A stretch of DNA of 64,000 bases from Candidimonas sp. SYP-B2681. GTDB lineage: Bacteria > Pseudomonadota > Gammaproteobacteria > Burkholderiales > Burkholderiaceae_B. Shown here piece by piece: positions 1-8,974 of this stretch. Each line of letters begins with the position of its first letter. Position 1 is the first letter of the stretch. The notes beneath the pieces are model-generated. The model saw only the letters and a program-made list of their open reading frames with translations, was not told where the DNA came from and searched no databases. Location of the stretch: the NCBI RefSeq assembly GCF_003971065.1, contig NZ_RYDV01000006.1, forward strand, positions 62,001 to 126,000. Direction: 5' to 3'. A program made the translations under genes and the position numbers.

Positions 1-1
1 G

Positions 2-1732
2 GATGATGTCGGTCTGGTCAACAACTGGCTGTCACGCCTTGAGTCGCGTTTGCATACGGGCGACAGCGATGATTTAAGCGATTTATTCACCGACGATAGC
101 CACTGGCGGGACTTGCTCGCCTTCACGTGGAATATCACGCCCCATGTCGACGTCGCAGCCATTGTCAGCGGACTGTCAAAGGCGCAACCCAACATACGGG
201 CCCATGCGTTCGTGTTTGACAGCACGCGCACGCCGCCGCGTCGTGTGAAGCGCGCGGGGGTCCAGAGCATCGAGGCGATCTTCAAGTTTGAAACCCTTTT
301 GGGACGCGGGCACGGCGTGCTGCGTCTACCGGTCGATAAGCCGGATCGTGCCTGGGTGCTGATGACGTCGCTGGACGAGCTGAAAGGATATGAAGAGCCG
401 ATCAACGAAAGACGGCCAAGTGGGGAAGCGTACTCCAGAGCCTTCGGCGGCATGAATTGGGCGGATAGGCGCGCACGCGAAGAGGCGTTCGAGGACCGCG
501 AGCCGGCAGTGCTTATCATAGGCGCGGGGCAAGCCGGTTTAAGTCTGGCCGCCCGACTGCGGCTGCAAGGTGTCGATACGCTGGTGGTGGAAAAGCTGCC
601 ACGCGTGGGCGATGTGTGGCGCACTCGTTATCATTCACTGGCACTTCACAACCGTGTTCCGCTCAACCATCTTCCCTACATGCCTTTCCCGCCGAGCTGG
701 CCGAGTTATCTTCCCAAAGATATGCTCGGGAACTGGCTCGAAACCTATGCCTGGGCCATGGAGTGCAACGTCTGGACCGGCACCCAGTTCGAGGGAGCGT
801 CTTACGATGAAGACGCCGAGCACTGGACCGCCCGGGTGCGCCGCGAGGATGGAAGCGAACGCACCCTACGGCCACGTCATCTGGTGTTTGCCAACGGTAT
901 CGTGGGGGCACCGAAACCTGCCCGCGCACCTGGCCTGGAAGACTATAAGGGTGAAATTCTGCATACCCATGATTACCGGGAGGGGTCAGCGTGGAAAGGG
1001 AAATCGGTGCTCGTCCTGGGTGCAGGTACCAGCGGTCACGACATTGCGCAAGACCTGCACGCCCATGGCGCGAACGTAAAACTTATTCAGCGCGGGTCCA
1101 TTACTGTCGTCAGCGTCGACGCCGCAAGCATCAATCACTCGCTCTATTACAACGAAGGGCTGCCCCTGGAAGACTGTGATCTGATCGCCGCATCCAGCAC
1201 CTACCCTTTGCTTGTGCGCGGCTACCAGCTTGCCGTGAAACGCATGCTGCAGATCGACCAGGATCTTATCGAAGGGCTTAAGGCGCGGGGCATGAAGCTC
1301 GACATGGGAGAGGACAACACCGGACACCAGATGAAACTGCGCCGGCGTTTCGGAGGGTATTACCTGAACTGTGGGTGTTCAGAGCTCATCATTAACGGCG
1401 AAATCGGCCTGATTCAGTACGACGATATCGAACGCTTCGTGGAAGACGGGGCTCTGATGAAAGACGGCCGCATCGAGAAAGCGGATCTTCTGGTCACCGC
1501 CACGGGTTATCAGAATCAGCACGAAGTCTTGCGCGAACTGTTGGGCGAGACGATAGCCGGTAAAGTTGGGCCGATATGGGGGCTGGCCAAAGACGGCGAA
1601 CTTTCCAACATGTTCCGGCCCACGCCACAACCGGGCTTGTGGTTCGTTGGAGGAGGCTTCGCCCATGCACGAATCTATTCCCACTATGTGGCTCTGCAGA
1701 TAAAGGCCCGCGAAGCGGGATTGATTTCTTGA
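2..1732 (+). CDS. Flavin-containing monooxygenase, 5' end cut by the window
   Basis: Class B flavin monooxygenase that uses FAD and NAD(P)H to oxygenate a small organic substrate. The frame is open to the left edge (it reads D-D-V-G-L-V-N-N before the TTG at 50), so the true start is outside the window and TTG 50 is only the first start inside it. Counting from TTG 50, the FAD-binding GAGQAG is at about residues 158-163 and a second Rossmann motif GAGTSG at 324-329. Between them, at 301-309, is GEILHTHDY, which fits the FMO fingerprint G-x-x-x-H-(S/T)-x-x-Y. The roughly 150 residues before the FAD domain are an extension common in bacterial members. An SDR gene follows 14 bases after the stop, suggesting one operon. 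Substrate unknown; a Baeyer-Villiger activity is possible but not shown by the sequence. Confidence 0.9.
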   Translation, partial: DDVGLVNNWLSRLESRLHTGDSDDLSDLFTDDSHWRDLLAFTWNITPHVDVAAIVSGLSKAQPNIRAHAFVFDSTRTPPRRVKRAGVQSIEAIFKFETLLGRGHGVLRLPVDKPDRAWVLMTSLDELKGYEEPINERRPSGEAYSRAFGGMNWADRRAREEAFEDREPAVLIIGAGQAGLSLAARLRLQGVDTLVVEKLPRVGDVWRTRYHSLALHNRVPLNHLPYMPFPPSWPSYLPKDMLGNWLETYAWAMECNVWTGTQFEGASYDEDAEHWTARVRREDGSERTLRPRHLVFANGIVGAPKPARAPGLEDYKGEILHTHDYREGSAWKGKSVLVLGAGTSGHDIAQDLHAHGANVKLIQRGSITVVSVDAASINHSLYYNEGLPLEDCDLIAASSTYPLLVRGYQLAVKRMLQIDQDLIEGLKARGMKLDMGEDNTGHQMKLRRRFGGYYLNCGCSELIINGEIGLIQYDDIERFVEDGALMKDGRIEKADLLVTATGYQNQHEVLRELLGETIAGKVGPIWGLAKDGELSNMFRPTPQPGLWFVGGGFAHARIYSHYVALQIKAREAGLIS

Positions 1733-1746
1733 ACGGGCGCACGCAC

Positions 1747-2574
1747 ATGCTTGATATGACGGGGAAGGTGGTATTCATCGCCGGCGCAGGGTCGGTCGGC
1801 AACGGCTGGGGAAACGGTAAGGCGACGGCGGTCTTGATGGCGCGCCAAGGCGCTAAGGTGTTCGGCGTCGATCGCGACAACAACGCACTGACGAGCACCA
1901 GCGCTGCCATGGCGGAAGAAGGTCACCGCGACTGGGTTCCGCGCGCTTGCGACATGACGGTCAGCGGCGACGTCGAGTCGGCCGTCAATGACTGTCTGGC
2001 ACGATACGGCCGCATCGATGTCTTGGTGAATAACGTCGGAGGCAGCGCGCCTGGCGATCCGGTCTCCATGTCGGAGGAAGCCTGGGATGCGCAAATGAAC
2101 CTTAATTTGAAGACGGCGTTCCTGGGATGCAAACACGTGCTTCCCATCATGGAGCGCCAGTTTTCTGAAGACGGTTACGGCGGCGCCATCGTGAATCTTT
2201 CCAGCATCGGCTGCATGAGCTTCCAGCCCGAAGGGCGCGTCAGCGTGGCCTATGCCGCGTCGAAGGCCGGCGTGCTGTCGTTCAGCCGCTCGGTGGCCAT
2301 CGCCTACTGTAAGAAGGGAATACGCGTGAACACCGTCGTGCCGGGCGTCATGCACACCCCTCTTGTCGAGACCCGACTCGTGAGTCAGCTAGGCGTGACA
2401 GATACCGAGGCATTCCTGGCCAAGCGCCATGCCAGCGTCCCGATTGGACGCATGGGCGACGCGTGGGACGTCGCCAACGCAGTGGTATTCCTGGCCAGCG
2501 ACGAAGCCCGTTACATCACCGCCACCCAGCTTGTGGTGGATGGGGGAATGACTGCGGCGCGCCCAACGGTATAG
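1747..2574 (+). CDS. SDR-family NAD(P)-dependent oxidoreductase
   Basis: Short-chain dehydrogenase/reductase of 275 residues, the usual length for a classical SDR, interconverting an alcohol and a ketone in the cytoplasm. The N-terminal cofactor loop is the expanded glycine-rich stretch AGAGSVGNGWGNG (about residues 12-24), longer than the standard TGxxxGxG. The NNxG element appears as VNNVGG. The catalytic triad is Ser143, Tyr159 and Lys163 (YAASK). The open frame extends upstream into the monooxygenase gene, but ATG 1747 begins exactly where SDR homology starts (MLDMTGKVVFI), so I chose it. It lies between a flavin monooxygenase and an amidohydrolase and probably acts in the same pathway. 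Confidence 0.93.
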   Translation: MLDMTGKVVFIAGAGSVGNGWGNGKATAVLMARQGAKVFGVDRDNNALTSTSAAMAEEGHRDWVPRACDMTVSGDVESAVNDCLARYGRIDVLVNNVGGSAPGDPVSMSEEAWDAQMNLNLKTAFLGCKHVLPIMERQFSEDGYGGAIVNLSSIGCMSFQPEGRVSVAYAASKAGVLSFSRSVAIAYCKKGIRVNTVVPGVMHTPLVETRLVSQLGVTDTEAFLAKRHASVPIGRMGDAWDVANAVVFLASDEARYITATQLVVDGGMTAARPTV

Positions 2575-2649
2575 CGCTCCACAAAATGTTGCTGCGCTTC
2601 AAAACGCCATAACCATCGAACAGGTCGCCTGAACCGAAGGAGCCACACT

Positions 2650-3753
2650 ATGCCGGACCGGTACACGACAGCGAGCACTCCAACCATGCGCGGCGTTAGC
2701 GCGGATCCCCAAACATTGCCATTGCCGATTCATCGAGAGGCCGTTATGGATCCGGGGCAGGTGATCATTGATGCGCATCACCACCTTTACCACCGACCCA
2801 AGATCCGTTATCTGCTTGACGAGATGTTGACCGATATCTGTAGCGGTCATGACGTGCGCGCGACGGTCTTCGTACAGGCCCAATCGATGCTTCGCGATTT
2901 CGGGCCCGAAGAGCTCAAAGCCATCGGTGAAACAGAATTTGCGCATGGCATTGCCGTGGCGTGTAAGGAAGCGCCCCCGGAAGTGCCACGTATCTGTGCC
3001 GGCATTGTCGGCCACGCCGACCTGACGCTCGGCGATGGCGTGCGCCCGGTGCTGGAAGCCCATATCGAAGCGGGCGGCGATCATTTCAAAGGCATACGCC
3101 AACCCTTGGCCTGGGATCCCGATCCAACACTGTCCAATCCTGCCTACCCCAGCCACCGGGAACTAATGGAAGATGCGGCGTTTCGACGCGGATTCGCTCA
3201 CCTCGCTCCTCTGGGCCTCACCTTTGATGCCTGGCTATTCTTCCATCAGATTCCGCAGCTTACTACCTTGGCGCGTGCTTTTCCCGAAACGCGCATTGTG
3301 CTGAACCACTGCGGCGGCGTACTGGGCATCGGCGGCTACAGGAATAAGCGCGAGCAAGTGCACCGGGAATGGCTAAAAAACCTGCGCGAACTGGCGCGCT
3401 GCGACAATGTGATGGTGAAGCTGGGCGGTCTTGGCATGCCCTTGTCGGGTTTCGGCTGGGAACGAAGCGAACGAACGCCCACTTCGCAGGCGCTGGCGGA
3501 CGCCTGGACACCGTGGTTCGAACCGTGCATAGCGGCTTTCGGCGCCTCGCGCTGCATGTTCGAGAGCAACTTTCCCGCGGATAGAGAGGCTTACGATTAC
3601 GCGGTCGGCTGGAACGCAATGAAGCGTGTTGCTAGCCAGGCGACGCAAGACGAGAAAGACGCCCTGTTCTGGCGATCAGCGGCCCAATTTTATCGCCTGC
3701 CAGAGGTCTACGTAGAACAGCAAATGGAAGAGCAAGACCACGTGCGGCGATAG
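2650..3753 (+). CDS. Amidohydrolase-2 family metal-dependent hydrolase
   Basis: TIM-barrel metal hydrolase of the amidohydrolase-2 type (PF04909), whose members include 2-pyrone-4,6-dicarboxylate lactonase and decarboxylases of the ACMSD group. The metal-binding strand-1 motif is IIDAHHHLY with His43-His44-His45. Further signatures are LNHCGGV near the end of strand 6 and FESNFPAD near the C-terminus. Start 2650 has a good ribosome site (GAAGGAG, 7 bases upstream). ATG 2746 just before the barrel (MDPGQVIIDAHHH) is an alternative that would remove 32 unconserved residues. It follows the SDR gene by 75 bases on the same strand. Lactone or ester opening after the monooxygenase and SDR steps is a reasonable inference, not proven. 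Confidence 0.87.
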   Translation: MPDRYTTASTPTMRGVSADPQTLPLPIHREAVMDPGQVIIDAHHHLYHRPKIRYLLDEMLTDICSGHDVRATVFVQAQSMLRDFGPEELKAIGETEFAHGIAVACKEAPPEVPRICAGIVGHADLTLGDGVRPVLEAHIEAGGDHFKGIRQPLAWDPDPTLSNPAYPSHRELMEDAAFRRGFAHLAPLGLTFDAWLFFHQIPQLTTLARAFPETRIVLNHCGGVLGIGGYRNKREQVHREWLKNLRELARCDNVMVKLGGLGMPLSGFGWERSERTPTSQALADAWTPWFEPCIAAFGASRCMFESNFPADREAYDYAVGWNAMKRVASQATQDEKDALFWRSAAQFYRLPEVYVEQQMEEQDHVRR

Positions 3754-3771
3754 CGGCGGGGAGCCCGTCAA

Positions 3772-4755
3772 TTACCGTTTCGGTTTGCGTCCGGCGCTGT
3801 GGGCCATCTGTATAAGACATGCAGCCGTTGGCACGTCGGTTTCATGAGATGCCTTCCATTCAGGATCAAACAATTGCACCAGGAAATCGATGAAGACACG
3901 CACTTTTAGCGGCAAACCCTGACGCTGCGGGTACACAACATACAGCGAGGTATCGGACTCGGTAGGAAAGGCTTCATAGTCCCGCAATACCGTTTGCAGT
4001 ATGCCCTCCTCCTCGGATTGGCGCACCATCCAGTCCTGCAGCATGACAAGCCCCAAGCCCTGTTTCGCTCCGGCCATCAGCACCACGCTATTAGGGGTAC
4101 GCAGCCTTCCAGTGACCGGAACGGTGACCGACTCATCGTCCTTACGGAAGCGCCACTCCTTCGAGTAGTTATGCTGCTGATAAATCAGGCAACTGTGATT
4201 AAGGAGGTCTTCCGGTTTGGTTGGAACGCCATATCGCCTTAAATAATCAGGGCTTCCGCATACTACGCGCCTGCTGCCGCTAAGGCTTCTGGCCACCATG
4301 CTGGAATCTTCCAGCTTGCCTAACCACACCGCAACGTCGACGCCGTTGGCAAGAAGGTCTACGCGTTCATCGGTCAGCGTGATGTCGATTTCGATGTCGG
4401 GGTAACGCTCCAGGAACGACGACAATGCCGGCACAATCACTTCGGTACCGGCTGACGTGCGAGCGTGCACGCGTATGGAACCGCTGATCGTGCGCTGATA
4501 GGAATGAGCGCTACGCCTGGCCAGCTCTAATTGACGCAGCGCCGGGTCAACGGAAACCAGATAGGTCTGCCCTGCCTCGGTCAGCACCAGGTTGCGCGTA
4601 GAACGTTTAAAGAGGCGCACACCCAACGACTCTTCCAGCGCGTTGATCTGTCGGGACACAGAACTGGTGGCCATATCCAGGCGGCGGCCGGCCTCGGAAA
4701 AACTTCCGGCCTCGGCTACCTTTACAAATACACGAATTGCGGTGAGTTCATCCAT
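3772..4755 (-). CDS. LysR-family transcriptional regulator
   Basis: LysR-type regulator of 327 residues. The N-terminal winged helix-turn-helix covers about residues 1-60 (MDELTAIRVFVKVAEAGSF, then SSVSRQINALEESLGVRLF), followed by a linker helix and a two-lobe effector-binding domain. The form resembles the DsdA/YafC-like subgroup often annotated as LysR with DELTA-type N-termini. Its start overlaps the end of the upstream Ldh-family dehydrogenase gene by 8 bases on the same strand, so the two are very likely co-transcribed and translationally coupled. This is unusual because LysR genes more often sit divergent to their targets. The effector is unknown; the coupled dehydrogenase substrate is the obvious candidate. 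Confidence 0.93.
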   Translation of the reverse strand: MDELTAIRVFVKVAEAGSFSEAGRRLDMATSSVSRQINALEESLGVRLFKRSTRNLVLTEAGQTYLVSVDPALRQLELARRSAHSYQRTISGSIRVHARTSAGTEVIVPALSSFLERYPDIEIDITLTDERVDLLANGVDVAVWLGKLEDSSMVARSLSGSRRVVCGSPDYLRRYGVPTKPEDLLNHSCLIYQQHNYSKEWRFRKDDESVTVPVTGRLRTPNSVVLMAGAKQGLGLVMLQDWMVRQSEEEGILQTVLRDYEAFPTESDTSLYVVYPQRQGLPLKVRVFIDFLVQLFDPEWKASHETDVPTAACLIQMAHSAGRKPKR

Positions 4756-5767
4756 GCACGGCCTGCATCTCCATCAGTTGATCGTAGACACGGCGCTGCA
4801 GCAAAATGCCCTGTTCGCGGCGCAATTCCCGCTCGCGGCACGACCGCTCGGACGGAATGCGAATTTCGTCCACGCCATCTTGTCGCGGCAGATTCTTGAT
4901 GTTTTGCAGAAGCTCGGCCAGCTGTGCCTTGAATTCCGCCGCCGGCATCATGATTTCCGGATCGAACGCAATGAATAGAAATCCGAAGTCCGACACATTG
5001 CCCGCGCGCATCTTCGCCCCTGCCAATAATCCCAGCGCTTGAACGGCCAGCGACAATCCGTAGCCCTTGTGGCCGGCGAACGGGATAACACCGCCGTTTA
5101 CGATCTCCTTTGCATTCTTCGTCGGGGCGCCATTAGCGTCAACGCCCACGACTTCCGGGAAGTCTTTTTCAAGGAAGGCATGAAGTAAGACTTCACCCCA
5201 CATGGTCGCACCCGTGCCCATGTCGAAAATGAAAGGGTCAACCTGACCGGGGAAAGCAAAGGCGATAGGATTGGTACCCAACGCGGGACGCTTCGCGCCT
5301 ATGGGCACCACCATTGGGCTACCGCTAACGGTGTGAATACCCACATAGCCGGCCCGCGCGATTTTCTCGAGGTAGTAGGCGTTACGACCGCTGAACCAGC
5401 TATTGGCCACGCCCACCACGGCGATGCCCGACGTGGCTACTTTCTGGATGGCCAGCTCTGCAGCGGCGTTCACGGAAATGTAGCCGACGTGGTTGCCGCC
5501 ATCGAGAAGCGCTGAAACCGGCGTCTCGTGAATCACCTTCACCGGGTAACGCGGCTTTTGCAATTCCGGGCTATTCGCGATGGCAAGAATCCGGGGCAAG
5601 CCCGCGAACTCGTAGCCACATAGCGAATTGTCCAGGAGATGGTGGGTAATGACGCGAGCCTCGTCCTCGGTATAGCCGATTCCTTTAAGCGCGGATTCTC
5701 CAAGCTGTACCGCATCGTCTACCGTCAGGCGTATTTTCTCCGGCGTATTGGCATCAATCAGGTTCAT
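4748..5767 (-). CDS. Malate/L-lactate dehydrogenase-type (Ldh2) oxidoreductase
   Basis: NAD(P)-dependent 2-hydroxyacid or imine-reducing dehydrogenase of the Ldh_2 family (PF02615), 339 residues, which includes malate, ureidoglycolate, sulfolactate and delta-1-piperideine-2-carboxylate reductases. The N-terminal helix (ALKGIGYTEDEARVITHHLL) precedes the family motif of a small residue cluster around LCGYEFAGLPRI. The central segment VPIGAKRPALGTNPIAFAFP and the region GHKGYGLSLAVQALGLLAG are characteristic. ATG 5767 has a GGAGA ribosome site nine bases upstream. The gene runs into the LysR start with an 8-base overlap and is preceded by the gamma-glutamyltransferase gene on the same strand. 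Cytoplasmic; the exact substrate cannot be read from sequence. Confidence 0.9.
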   Translation of the reverse strand: MNLIDANTPEKIRLTVDDAVQLGESALKGIGYTEDEARVITHHLLDNSLCGYEFAGLPRILAIANSPELQKPRYPVKVIHETPVSALLDGGNHVGYISVNAAAELAIQKVATSGIAVVGVANSWFSGRNAYYLEKIARAGYVGIHTVSGSPMVVPIGAKRPALGTNPIAFAFPGQVDPFIFDMGTGATMWGEVLLHAFLEKDFPEVVGVDANGAPTKNAKEIVNGGVIPFAGHKGYGLSLAVQALGLLAGAKMRAGNVSDFGFLFIAFDPEIMMPAAEFKAQLAELLQNIKNLPRQDGVDEIRIPSERSCRERELRREQGILLQRRVYDQLMEMQAVHG

Positions 5768-5994
5768 GCTCTTTGTCTCCCGTTTTCGTCATCATCGTAT
5801 TGAATTTAGCTGCGAGACCATACCTGCAGCACCATGAACAATGACTGTATGCGCGCCCACGACCATGTGCAATGGGACCGGGTGAACATGACCTTTGCGC
5901 GCAATGCAAAGGACAACAACCTCATTCTGCTTTCCCCCATCCATGGTGGGATTTCTCTCGAAACGTGCCGACACCTGAGTCCCACCGCCTACTT

Positions 5995-7638
5995 CTAAGG
6001 CTTCACGCCCTCGGCATAACCATCGCGCTGCGGGTCTGCACCACCCCGAAGGACACCGTCGAACATCGTAATGCCATGTACGCCTGCGAAGGCATACGAC
6101 AGATGCGAGCGGCGCACGATATAGCCTTGTTTTTCCAGCGAACGCTGAATACGTAAAGGAATACGGTTTGAGATGTCAATGGCATTGCTAGTGGACACGA
6201 CGCGCGGCGCGCTCACGGCCTCTTGCATGTCCATGCCCCAATCAAGCATATTGAGAAGAACCTGCGCAACCGCCGGACCTATCCAGGAGGCCCCGGGCGC
6301 ACCCACTGAACAAATCGGCGTATTGCCGTCGAACACAATGGTGGGCACCATTGACGAATAGCGGCGCTTGCCCGGTTCGATTGAATTAGGCCTGCCGGGT
6401 ATAGGGTCGAACGTGCTCATTGCGCCATTAAGCATCAGCCCGGTGTCTTTCACAATGAAGCCCGATGGGTTGCCTAACGTATGCGTTAATGACACTACCA
6501 TGCCATTGGCGTCCACTGCGGAAACGTGCGTGGTGTGTTGCGATTCGGCGGCACGCCTGCGCGGTACATCGGTTTTGTCGCCCCGACGGATTCGCTGGGC
6601 GCACTCGTCGATGTAAGCGTCTGAGAGCAACCAATCTATGGGATTTTCCGAGAATCGTGGGTCTCCGATAAATTGCTCTTTGTCACGCAGCGCGATTTTC
6701 ATCGCTTCGGTCAGAATCCGAATATATTCGACAGAGTTAAAGCCTATCGCGATTGGGTCGAAACGCTCAAAAATCTTGAGTATCTGAGCCACCAGCGTAC
6801 CACCACCTGGAGGCCCCGGCATCGCAACACGCCAACCGCGATAATCCACATTCAATGGCACCGACTTGTATATTTGAAATTCAGCTAGGTCTTGGTGCGA
6901 CAGAATTCCACCGTTGCGACGTACATCTTCGATTATGCGCTTCGCAAGGGAACCGGTGTAGAAACTGTCGGCGCCCTCTTTCGCTAACGTTTCCAGCGTG
7001 CCGGCTAAATCCGGATTGCGTATGAAAGCGCCAGGCCTCTTGTAACCGCCATCGGGCTCCAGGTATATGCGCCGACCATCTTCCGTTAATCCCAATTTGT
7101 CGCCGTAATTCATGCGCCCATACTTGCTTTCGTCCTGCGTGAACACCGTATAGACGTGAGGCCGAACTATCCAACCTTCGCGCGCATACGCAATTGCTGA
7201 ATCAAACAGCGCCGCCCATGGTACTGAACCCATGTCATGATGTGCGGCGGCCAGTAGTTTAAGCAAGCCGGGCGCCGTGACCGACATGGCACCGGCTTCG
7301 TTTATGAAGTCTTTAACGATGAATCCGAACCCATCTACTGTATCGCCCAGCGCAATGTCCTTCCACATATCGGCACGGCTTTCAGCCGGGCAACCGCCGA
7401 ATCCTTCATAAACCGTGTTAATCCCTGTGGAGGGATCGTATATGTGGAGCAAGCCAAAACCACCTACGCCGCACATTAACGGGTCGACTACCCCTTGCGT
7501 CATGGCGCACGCTATTGCCGCGTCTAAAGCGTTGCCGCCAGCCCGCAATATGTCCGCACCGGCGAAGACTGCCTCCGGCTGCGGGGCGACTATCATGGCG
7601 CGGGACTCAGGTAGTTGGTACTGTGGCATACGTCCCAT
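5995..7638 (-). CDS. ggt: Gamma-glutamyltransferase family protein
   Basis: Ntn-hydrolase that cleaves or transfers gamma-glutamyl groups, or a related acylase, after autoproteolytic maturation. The maturation site is visible as ESQHTTHVSAVD: the Thr that becomes the N-terminal nucleophile of the small subunit is at about residue 369-370. The large-subunit start GGNALDAAIACAMTQGVVDP and the substrate loop GGFGLLHIYD are typical, and 547 residues is normal. I chose ATG 7638 because an AGGA lies 7 bases upstream; ATG 7644 is only one base from it. No signal peptide is visible, unlike classical periplasmic enzymes, so it is probably cytoplasmic and acts on imported substrate. It lies downstream of the Pot-like importer and amidohydrolase operon but after that operon's terminator, so it may have its own promoter in the 150 bases upstream. 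Confidence 0.9.
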   Translation of the reverse strand: MGRMPQYQLPESRAMIVAPQPEAVFAGADILRAGGNALDAAIACAMTQGVVDPLMCGVGGFGLLHIYDPSTGINTVYEGFGGCPAESRADMWKDIALGDTVDGFGFIVKDFINEAGAMSVTAPGLLKLLAAAHHDMGSVPWAALFDSAIAYAREGWIVRPHVYTVFTQDESKYGRMNYGDKLGLTEDGRRIYLEPDGGYKRPGAFIRNPDLAGTLETLAKEGADSFYTGSLAKRIIEDVRRNGGILSHQDLAEFQIYKSVPLNVDYRGWRVAMPGPPGGGTLVAQILKIFERFDPIAIGFNSVEYIRILTEAMKIALRDKEQFIGDPRFSENPIDWLLSDAYIDECAQRIRRGDKTDVPRRRAAESQHTTHVSAVDANGMVVSLTHTLGNPSGFIVKDTGLMLNGAMSTFDPIPGRPNSIEPGKRRYSSMVPTIVFDGNTPICSVGAPGASWIGPAVAQVLLNMLDWGMDMQEAVSAPRVVSTSNAIDISNRIPLRIQRSLEKQGYIVRRSHLSYAFAGVHGITMFDGVLRGGADPQRDGYAEGVKP

Positions 7639-7788
7639 GCTCATATCCTAAAACAGTCACGAATTAAAGAAGAAAACAGCTGCGTTGGCAGACCAACGTT
7701 CCAGGCATACCAACGAAAACTTGCCTTTATTCGTCTGACATTTTGCTAAACCCTTCGCGTCTGATATATCTACAGACCTTTAAGCCTC

Positions 7789-7821
7789 AAAAAAAGCCGG
7801 GCTTTAAGACGTGCCCAGCTT
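7789..7821 (-). terminator. Intrinsic terminator after the Pot-like operon
   Basis: On the minus strand a stem of about 9 bp (arms 7794-7802 and 7813-7821, one G-U wobble) closes a 10-base loop and is followed by a run of seven T (A7 at 7789-7795 on the plus strand). It lies just past the stop of the substrate-binding protein gene, so it should end the operon that begins near 15.8 kb. Confidence 0.75.
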
Positions 7822-7842
7822 CGTATGTCTATCTGCGCCCCA

Positions 7843-8898
7843 CTACAGGCCGGCTTTAAATTCCTTGTTCCAGAAATCGAGGCTCGCGGCCCGTTGCGAA
7901 GCAAGCTTTTCCAGGTCATAGGGATGAATACGGGCAAGCTCTGTTTCCGAAAAGCCTACACGTCCTTGAAGGTCTGCTGGTAACGTTGCGTTCTTGACCG
8001 TAGGCGCGTAGCCCATGCTACGCGCGAAATGTACCTGCCCTTCAGGGTCGAGCAGCGCATTCATGTATTTCCATGCGTTCTCTTGGTTGCGGCTATTTTT
8101 CGGCACCGCAGCTTCGAATGTAACGGGGATTGCACCTTCCTCGGGTATGACGAATTCCAAGGGAAGACCGGCATCGCGCCATTGCAAGGCGCGCGCCTTC
8201 CACATGCACGCGATCCAGATTTCACCGGATTTAAACGCGGCTGCGACAGCCTCATTCGATGGGAACACCTTAGGCTGGTTGCCTTTAAGTTGGCGCAAAA
8301 ACTTATAGCCAGGCTCGAAGCTATCACCCTTGCCGCCTTCAGACAGGCCGACGAACAACGTATTGAAGTTGAACAGAATGTCGGAAAACGCCACGCGCCC
8401 CTTGTATTTGGGGTCGAGTGTGTCTTTGAACGATATCAGTCCTCCAGGCACTTTTTCTTTGTTGTACACCAGCACCATAGCACTGAAAATGTGGGGAATT
8501 GAGTACGCCGTCTTGAAGGTGTCAATGACGTTAGCAAGATTAGGAACCAGTTTTTCAGATACGGGAATGAATACGTCGGCCGCGCTGGCGTCGTACATGT
8601 CGAGGTCGCCGAGAATAGGAACATCCATGGAACCCCGACGGGAATTACGTTCTGCCTTCAATTTTGTATTGCGTGCCGTGGCGTTGCCCGTATCGTAAAC
8701 GACCTTGATGCCGTCTTTAGCCACGATAGGCTCAATGTGTTGCTGCAACAGGTTCTGATAGTCGCCCCCCCATGTACCTACGATCACCTCCGAACCAGCA
8801 GCCTGCGCCATGCCGGGAATCATCGGCAGTGCGGGAACCAAGGCTAGGCTAGAAGCTCTTTTAAGAAAACCACGTCGATTTGCATTGTGTGCATTCAT
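7843..8898 (-). CDS. PotD-like ABC transporter substrate-binding protein
   Basis: Periplasmic solute-binding protein of the spermidine/putrescine (PotD/PotF) fold class, 351 residues. The N-terminus carries a twin-arginine export signal (NRRGFLKRASSLALVPALP, then cleavage near AQAA), which is unusual but known for this class in proteobacteria. The mature protein opens with SEVIVGTWGGDYQNLL, typical of extracellular solute-binding family 1/8 proteins. The frame runs far upstream, but ATG 8898 has a GGAG ribosome site 8 bases upstream and begins the Tat signal, so I reject the longer version. It belongs with the two permeases and ATPase encoded at 12.9-15.8 kb, although it is separated from them by two amidohydrolases and a CobW-type gene. 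Ligand unknown; a peptide-like or acylated amine is a guess from the neighbours. Confidence 0.92.
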   Translation of the reverse strand: MNAHNANRRGFLKRASSLALVPALPMIPGMAQAAGSEVIVGTWGGDYQNLLQQHIEPIVAKDGIKVVYDTGNATARNTKLKAERNSRRGSMDVPILGDLDMYDASAADVFIPVSEKLVPNLANVIDTFKTAYSIPHIFSAMVLVYNKEKVPGGLISFKDTLDPKYKGRVAFSDILFNFNTLFVGLSEGGKGDSFEPGYKFLRQLKGNQPKVFPSNEAVAAAFKSGEIWIACMWKARALQWRDAGLPLEFVIPEEGAIPVTFEAAVPKNSRNQENAWKYMNALLDPEGQVHFARSMGYAPTVKNATLPADLQGRVGFSETELARIHPYDLEKLASQRAASLDFWNKEFKAGL

Positions 8899-8974
8899 GT
8901 GATGCTCCGTGAAGATGTATGTACTGCGAACGTAAACACTGCCCTTCAGCAGAAAACACAGAAGTACAGCGGGT

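Noticed and set aside
5792-5974. GTG-started 60-codon frame between the Ldh-family and gamma-glutamyltransferase genes (minus strand)
   Set aside because: Composition is protein-like and the frame is open further upstream into the end of the transferase gene, but there is no ribosome site or recognisable family. I treat the 227-base gap 5768-5994 as unassigned; it could hold a gene remnant.
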